Shown piece by piece: positions 58,101 through 64,000 of a stretch of 64,000 bases of DNA. Both the position numbers and the translations under genes were made by a program. The stretch's first letter is position 1. Every line of letters begins with the position of its first letter. This stretch comes from Adiantum capillus-veneris (Eukaryota; Streptophyta; Polypodiopsida; Polypodiales; Pteridaceae). The stretch lies in NCBI GenBank assembly GCA_014529385.2, contig CM043962.1:85086180-85150179 (forward strand), given 5' to 3'. The notes beneath the pieces are model-generated. The model saw nothing but the letters and a program-made list of their open reading frames with translations, had not been told where the DNA came from and did no database searches.

Positions 58101-61100
58101 TGATAGGTTTTTACATGGGGGTTTGGTTCCAAGGTCCACCACTTGTCCAAGCTAACTCTATTGCAAAACATAGAGAGAAGCAAAGGTCCACCCCTTGTCT
58201 AAGCTAGGGTCCATTGAAACATGGAGAGAAGGATGCTCCACCATTTGTCCAATTAGGCTCCATTGAAACATGAGGAGAATCAAGGTGCACCATGTCTCCA
58301 AGATGCTTAGGCTCCATCGAAAAACATAAACCCACGATATGTCGTAGATGAGGGGTTTACATTCAAGGTCCCACCACTTGTCCAAGCCTATTATTGCTAG
58401 TAGCCTGAGTGGTTTGGTCTCAAGATTCACCACTTTTCCACTCTATGTCATTATATTAAGAATATGCGCGTGTTAAGGTCCACCACTTGTCCAACCTATA
58501 AGGCTACATCTTAAAGGTTATTCTTTATTACCACTTGGAGTGACCATGATAGGTTTTACATGGGGGTTTGGTTCCAAGGTCCACCACTTGTCCAAGCTAA
58601 CTCTATTGAAACATAGAGAGAAACAAAGGTCCACCACTTGTCCAAGCTAGGGTCCATTGAAACATGGAGAGAAGGATGCTCCACCATTTGTCCAAGATAG
58701 GCTCCATTGAAACATGACGAGAAGCAAGCTGCACCATGTCTCCAAGATGCTAGGCTCCATCGAAATACATTAAACCCACGATATTTCGTAGATGAGGGGT
58801 TTACATTCAAGGTCCACCACTTGTCCAAGCTATTATTGCTAGTAGCCTGAGTGGTTTGGTCTCAAGATTCACCACTTTTATTAAGAATATGTGGGTGTTA
58901 AGGTCCACCACTTGTCCAACCTATAAGGCTACATCTTAAAGGTTATTCTTTCTTACTACTTGGAGTGACCATGATAGGTTTTACATGGGGGTTTGGTTCC
59001 AAGGTCCACCACTTGTCCAAGCTAACTCTATTGAAACATAGAGAGAAGCAAAGGTCCACCCCTTGTCTAAGCTAGGGTCCATTGAAACATGGAGAGAAGG
59101 ATGCTCCACCATTTGTCCAAGGTAGGCTCCATTGAAACATGAGGAGAAGCAAGGTGCACCATGTCTCCAAGATGCTAGGCTCCATCAAAAACATTAAACC
59201 CACGATATGTCGTAGATGAGGGGTTTACATTCAAGGTCCACACTTGTCCAAGCTATTATTGGTAGTAGCCTGAGTGGTTTGGTCTCAAGATTCACCACTT
59301 TTCCACTCTATGTCATTATATTAAGAATATGCGCGTGTTAAGGTCCACCACTTGTCCAACCTATAAGGCTACATCTTAAAGGTTATTCTTTATTACCACT
59401 TGGAGTGACCATGATAGGTTTTACATGGGGGTTTGGTTCCAAGGTCCACCACTTGTCCAAGCTAACTCTATTGAAACATAGAGAGAAACAAAGGTCCACC
59501 ACTTGTCCAAGCTAGGGTCCATTGAAACATGGAGAGAAGGATGCTCCACCATTTGTCCAAGATAGGCTCCATTGAAACATGACGAGAAGCAAGCTGCACC
59601 ATGTCTCCAAGATGCTAGGCTCCATCGAAATACATTAAACCCACGATATTTCGTAGATGAGGGGTTTACATTCAAGGTCCACCACTTGTCCAAGCTATTA
59701 TTGCTAGTAGCCTGAGTGGTTTGGTCTCAAGATTCACCACTTTTATTAATAATATGTGGGTGTTAAGGTCCACCACTTGTCCAACCTATAAGGCTACATC
59801 TTAAAGGTTATTCTTTCTTACTACTTGGAGTGACCATGATAGGTTTTACATGGGGGTTTGGTTCCAAGGTCCACCACTTGTCCAAGCTAACTCTATTGAA
59901 ACATAGAGAGAAGCAAAGGTCCACCCCTTGTCTAAGCTAGGGTCCATTGAAACATGGAGAGAAGGATGCTCCACCATTTGTCCAAGGTAGGCTCCATTGA
60001 AACATGAGGAGAAGCAAGGTGCACCATGTCTCCAAGATGCTAGGCTCCATCGAAAAACATTAAACCCACGATATGTCGTAGATGAGGGGTGTACATTCAA
60101 GGTCCAAGCTATTATCCCTAGTAGCCTGAGTGGTTTGGTCTCAAGATTACCACTTTTCCACTCTATGTCATTATATTAAGAATATGCGCGTGTTAAGGTC
60201 CACCACTTGTCCAACCTATAAGGCTACATCTTAAAGGTTATTCTTTATTACCACTTGGAGTGACCATGATAGGTTTTACATGGGGGTTTGGTTCCAAGGT
60301 CCACCACTTGTCCAAGCTAACTCTATTGAAACATAGAGAGAAACAAAGGTCCACCACTTGTCCAAGCTAGGGTCCATTGAAACATGGAGAGAAGGATTCT
60401 CCACCATTTGTCCAAGATAGGCTCCATTGAAACATGACGAGAAGCAAGCTGCACCATGTCTCCAAGATGCTAGCCTCCATCGAAATACCTTAAACCCATG
60501 TTATTTTGTACATGGGGAGTTTACATTTAAGATCAACAATTTGTCCAACCTATTATCGCTAGTAGCATGAGTGGTTTGCTCTCAAGATTCACCACTTTTC
60601 CACTCTCTGTCATTATATTAAGAATATTTGGGTATTAAGGTCCACCACTTGTCCAACCTATAAGACTATATGTTAATGGTTATTCTTTCTCACCCCTTGA
60701 AAGACTATATCTTAATGGTTATCCCTAGCTATTATTGCTAGTAGCCTGAGTGGTTTGGTCTCAAGATTCACCACTTTTATTAAGAATATGTGGGTGTTAA
60801 GGTCCACCACTTGTCCAACCTATAAGGCTACATCTTAAAGGTTATTCTTTCTTACTACGTGGAGTGACCATGACAGGTTTTACATGGGGGTTTGGTTCCA
60901 AGGTCCACCACTTGTCCAAGCTAACTCAATTGAAACATAGAGAGAAGCAAATGTCCACCCCTTGTCTAAGCTAGGGTCCATTGAAACATGGAGAGAAGGA
61001 TGCTCCACCATTTGTGCAAGGTAGGCTCCATTGAAACATGAGGAGAAGCAAGGTGCACCATGTCTCCAAGATGCTAGGCTCCATCGAAAAACATTAAACC

Positions 61101-63055
61101 CACGATATGTCGTAGATGAGGGGTGTACATTCAAGGTCCACCACTTGTCCAAGCTATTATTGCTAGTAGCCTGAGTGGTTTGGTCTCAAGATTCACCACT
61201 TTTCCACTCTATGTCATTATATTAAGAATATGCACGTGTTAAGGTCCACCACTTGTCCAACCTATAAGGCTACATCTTAAAGGTTATTCTTTATTACCAC
61301 TTGGAGTGACCATGATAGGTTTTACATGGGGGTTTGGTTCCAAGGTCCACCACTTGTCCAAGCTAACTCTATTGAAACATAGAGAGAAACAAAGGTCCAC
61401 CACTTGTCCAAGCTAGGGTCCATTGAAACATGGAGAGAAGGATGCTTCACCATTTGTCCAAGATAGGATCCATTGAAACTTGACGAGAAGCAAGCTGCAC
61501 CATGTCTCCAAGATGCTAGGCTCCATCGAAATACATTAAACCCACGATATTTCGTAGATGAGGGGTTTACATTCAAGGTCCACCACTTGTCCAAGCTATT
61601 ATTGCTAGTAGCCTGAGTGGTTTGGTCTCAAGATTCACCGTTTTTATTAAGAATATGTGGGTGTTAAGGTCCACCACTTGTCCAACCTATAAGGCTACAT
61701 CTTAAAGGTTAATCTTTCTTACTACTTGGAGTGACCATGATAGGTTTTACATGGGGGTTTGGTTCAAAGGTCCACCACTTGTCCAAGCTCACTCTATTGA
61801 AACATAGAGAGAAGCAAAGGTTCACCCCTTGTCTAAGCTAGGGTCCATTGAAACATGGAGAGAAGGATGCTCCACCATTTGTCCAAGGTAGGCTCCATTG
61901 AAACATGAGGAGAAGCAAGGTGCACCATGTCTCCAAGATGCTAGGCTCCATCGAAAAACATTAAACCCACGATATGTCGTAGATGAGGGGTTTACATTCA
62001 AGGTCCACCACTTGTCCAAGCTATTATTGCTAGTAGCCTGAGTGGTTTGGTCTCAAGATTCACCACTTTTCTACTCTATGTCATTATATTAAGAATATGC
62101 GCATGTTAAGGTCCACCACTTGTCCAACCTATAAGGCTACATCTTAAAGGTTATTATTTATTACCACTTGGAGTGACCATGATAGGTTTTACATGGGGGT
62201 TTTGTTCCAAGGTCCACCACTTGTCCAAGCTAACTCTATTGAAACATAGAGAGAAACAAAGGTCCACCACTTGTCCAAGCTAGGGTCCATTGAAACATGG
62301 AGAGAAGGATGCTTCACCATTTGTCCAAGATAGGATCCATTGAAACATGACGAGAAGCAAGCTGCACCATGTCTCCAAGATGCTAGGCTCCATCGAAATA
62401 CATTAAACCCACGATATTTCGTAGATGAGGGGTTTACATTCAAGGTCCACCACTTGTCCAAGCTATTATTGCTAGTAGCCTGAGTGGTTTGGTCTCAAGA
62501 TTCACCACTTTTATTAAGAATATGTGGGTGTTAAGGTCCACCACTTGTCCAACCTATAAGGCTACATCTTAAAGGTTAATCTTTCTTACTACTTGGAGTG
62601 ACCATGATAGGTTTTACATGGGGGTTTGGTTCAAAGGTCCACCACTTGTCCAAGCTAACTCTAATGAAACATAGAGAGAAGCAAAGGTCCACCCCTTGTC
62701 TAAGCTAGGGTCCATTGAAACATGGAGAGAAGGATGCTCCACCATTTGTCCAAGGTAGGCTCCATTGAAACATGAGGAGAAGCAAGGTGCACCATGTCTC
62801 CAAGATGCTAGGCTCCATTGAAAAACATTAAACCCACGATATGTCGTAGATGAGGGGTTTACATTCAAGGTCAACCACTTGTCCAAGTGATTATTGCTAG
62901 TAGCCTGAGTGGTTTGGTCTCAAGATTGACCATTTTTCCACTCTATGTCATTATATTAAGAATATGCGCGTGTTAAGGTCCACCACTTGTCCAACCTATA
63001 AGGCTACATCTTAAAGGTTATTCTTTATTACCACTTGGAGTGACCATGATAGGTT
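58101..63055 (-). repeat. satellite higher-order array, period about 866 bp
   Basis: Two unit types alternate: type A (about 440 bp; starts near 58556, 59421, 60287, 61322 and 62189) and type B (about 425 bp; near 58990, 59846, 60880, 61747 and 62614). Same-type copies are nearly identical, far more alike than A is to B. Steps of 865, 866 and 867 bases recur; one step of about 1035 bases marks an irregular piece around 60500-60880. Each unit has 50-bp sub-repeats. Confidence 0.92.
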
Positions 63056-64000
63056 TTACATGGGGCTTTGGCTCCAAGGTCCACCACTTGTCCAAGCTAA
63101 CTCTATTGAATCATAGAGAGAAGCAAAGGTCCACCACTTGTCTAAGCTAGGCTCCATTGAAACATGGAGAGAAGGATGCTCCATCATTTGTCGAAGCTAA
63201 CTCTATTGAAACATGGGGGGTTTACGTTCAAGGTCCACCACTTGTCCAAGCTATTAGTGCTAGTAGCATGAGTGGTTTTGTCTCCAGATTCACCACTTTT
63301 TCACTCTATGTCATTATATTAAGAATATTAGGGTGTTAAGGTCCACCACTTGTCCAACTTATAAGGCTATATCTTAAAGGTTATTCTTTCTCACCACTTG
63401 GAGTGACCATGATAGGTTTTAAATGGGGGTTTGGTTCCAAGGTCCACCACTTGTCCAAGCTAACTCTATTGAATAATAGAGAGAAGCAAAGGTCCACCAC
63501 TTGTCCAAGCTAGGGTCCATTGAAACATAGAGAGAAGGATGCTCCACCATTTGTCCAAGATAGGCTCCATTGAAACATGAAGAGAAGCAAGATGCACGAT
63601 GTCTCCAAGATGCTAGGCTCCATCGAAATGCCTTAAACCCACGATATTTCGTAGATGGGGGATTTACTTTCAAGGTCCACCACTTGTCCAAGCTATTATC
63701 GCTAGTAGCATGGTTTGGTCTCAAGATTCACCAGTTTTCCACTCTATGTCATTATATGAAGAATATCTGGGTGTTAAGGTCCACCACTTGTCCAACCTAT
63801 AAGGCTATATTCTAAATGATATTTTTTTTGACCACTTGGAATGTGCATGATATGTTTTACATGGGGTTTTGTTCCAAGGTCCACCACTTGTCCAAGCTAG
63901 ATCTATTACATATATATTATACATACAATATTCAACTAGATTCCCTACCTATCATGTCCAGTAGCATGGTTGCTCTAGCTTGAAGGTCCACCACTTGTCC
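63056..64000 (-). repeat. satellite array, right edge with diverged units
   Basis: Units here differ from the 866-bp pairs (for example 63157-63340 resembles 55556-55738). Copies are still present in the last bases, so the array continues beyond the window. Confidence 0.9.

Noticed and set aside
54176-63724. Repeated minus-strand 60-100-residue frames beginning MDKWWTLNVN or similar
   Set aside because: They are translations of the satellite unit. The 50-bp sub-repeat is not a multiple of three, their ends vary with indels, and both strands are open in places, so they are not genes.
58101-64000. Regularly spaced repeats that superficially resemble a CRISPR array
   Set aside because: The intervals are themselves repeated, not unique spacers, and the DNA is eukaryotic with introns.

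Overview
The window is nuclear DNA from a land plant with a large, repeat-rich genome. Evidence is spliced genes with GT/AG introns, plant LTR retrotransposons whose primer sites match the 3' end of plant tRNA-Asp, a processed eEF1A pseudogene, and degraded PLS-type pentatricopeptide repeats of a style I associate with ferns. A fern is my best guess (moderate to low confidence); species cannot be read from the sequence.

Layout. 1-2547: 3' part of a broken Ty1/copia element with a complete 778-bp LTR. 2548-8243: fragments of a Ty3-type element (possible LTR, tRNA-Asp-like primer site, broken 5' ORFs on the + strand) meeting an opposing DUF4283/zinc-knuckle remnant. 8244-13815: two diverged copies of a dispersed repeat in direct orientation, flanking an eEF1A pseudogene and decayed PPR repeats. 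13931-14516 and 18309-19189: three elements with terminal inverted repeats that each carry a tRNA-like Pol III promoter pair. 15701-17849: a two-exon gene for a multi-pass membrane protein, flanked by a roughly 450-bp direct repeat that includes its own start codon. 20383-37665: a roughly 17-kb Ty3-type retrotransposon on the minus strand, with both LTRs, PBS, PPT, degraded gag-pol, a second protease-like domain after integrase, an intact 761-residue extra ORF, and a recurring 24-bp palindrome upstream of each coding block.

37665-64000 is dominated by one satellite family built on an 18-base core (GGTCCACCACTTGTCCAA and its complement) in roughly 50-bp units, with a higher-order period near 866 bp at the right end. 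The core lies in one orientation from 37.9 to 45.4 kb and in the opposite orientation from 47.6 to 64 kb. Three minus-strand genes sit in this DNA: two FCP1/NIF-like HAD proteins (40504-41108 and 46291-48072) and a three-exon gene (48132-53938) whose exons join in frame to about 1041 residues. The latter combines a ParB-like domain, a region resembling a beta-class DNA amino-methyltransferase, and a SET domain.

The strongest candidates for something undescribed are the ParB/methyltransferase-like/SET fusion gene embedded in inverted satellite arrays, and the palindrome arrays plus second protease of the Ty3-type element. The inverted-repeat elements with internal Pol III boxes come next. All functional statements are inferences from sequence; no searches were run.
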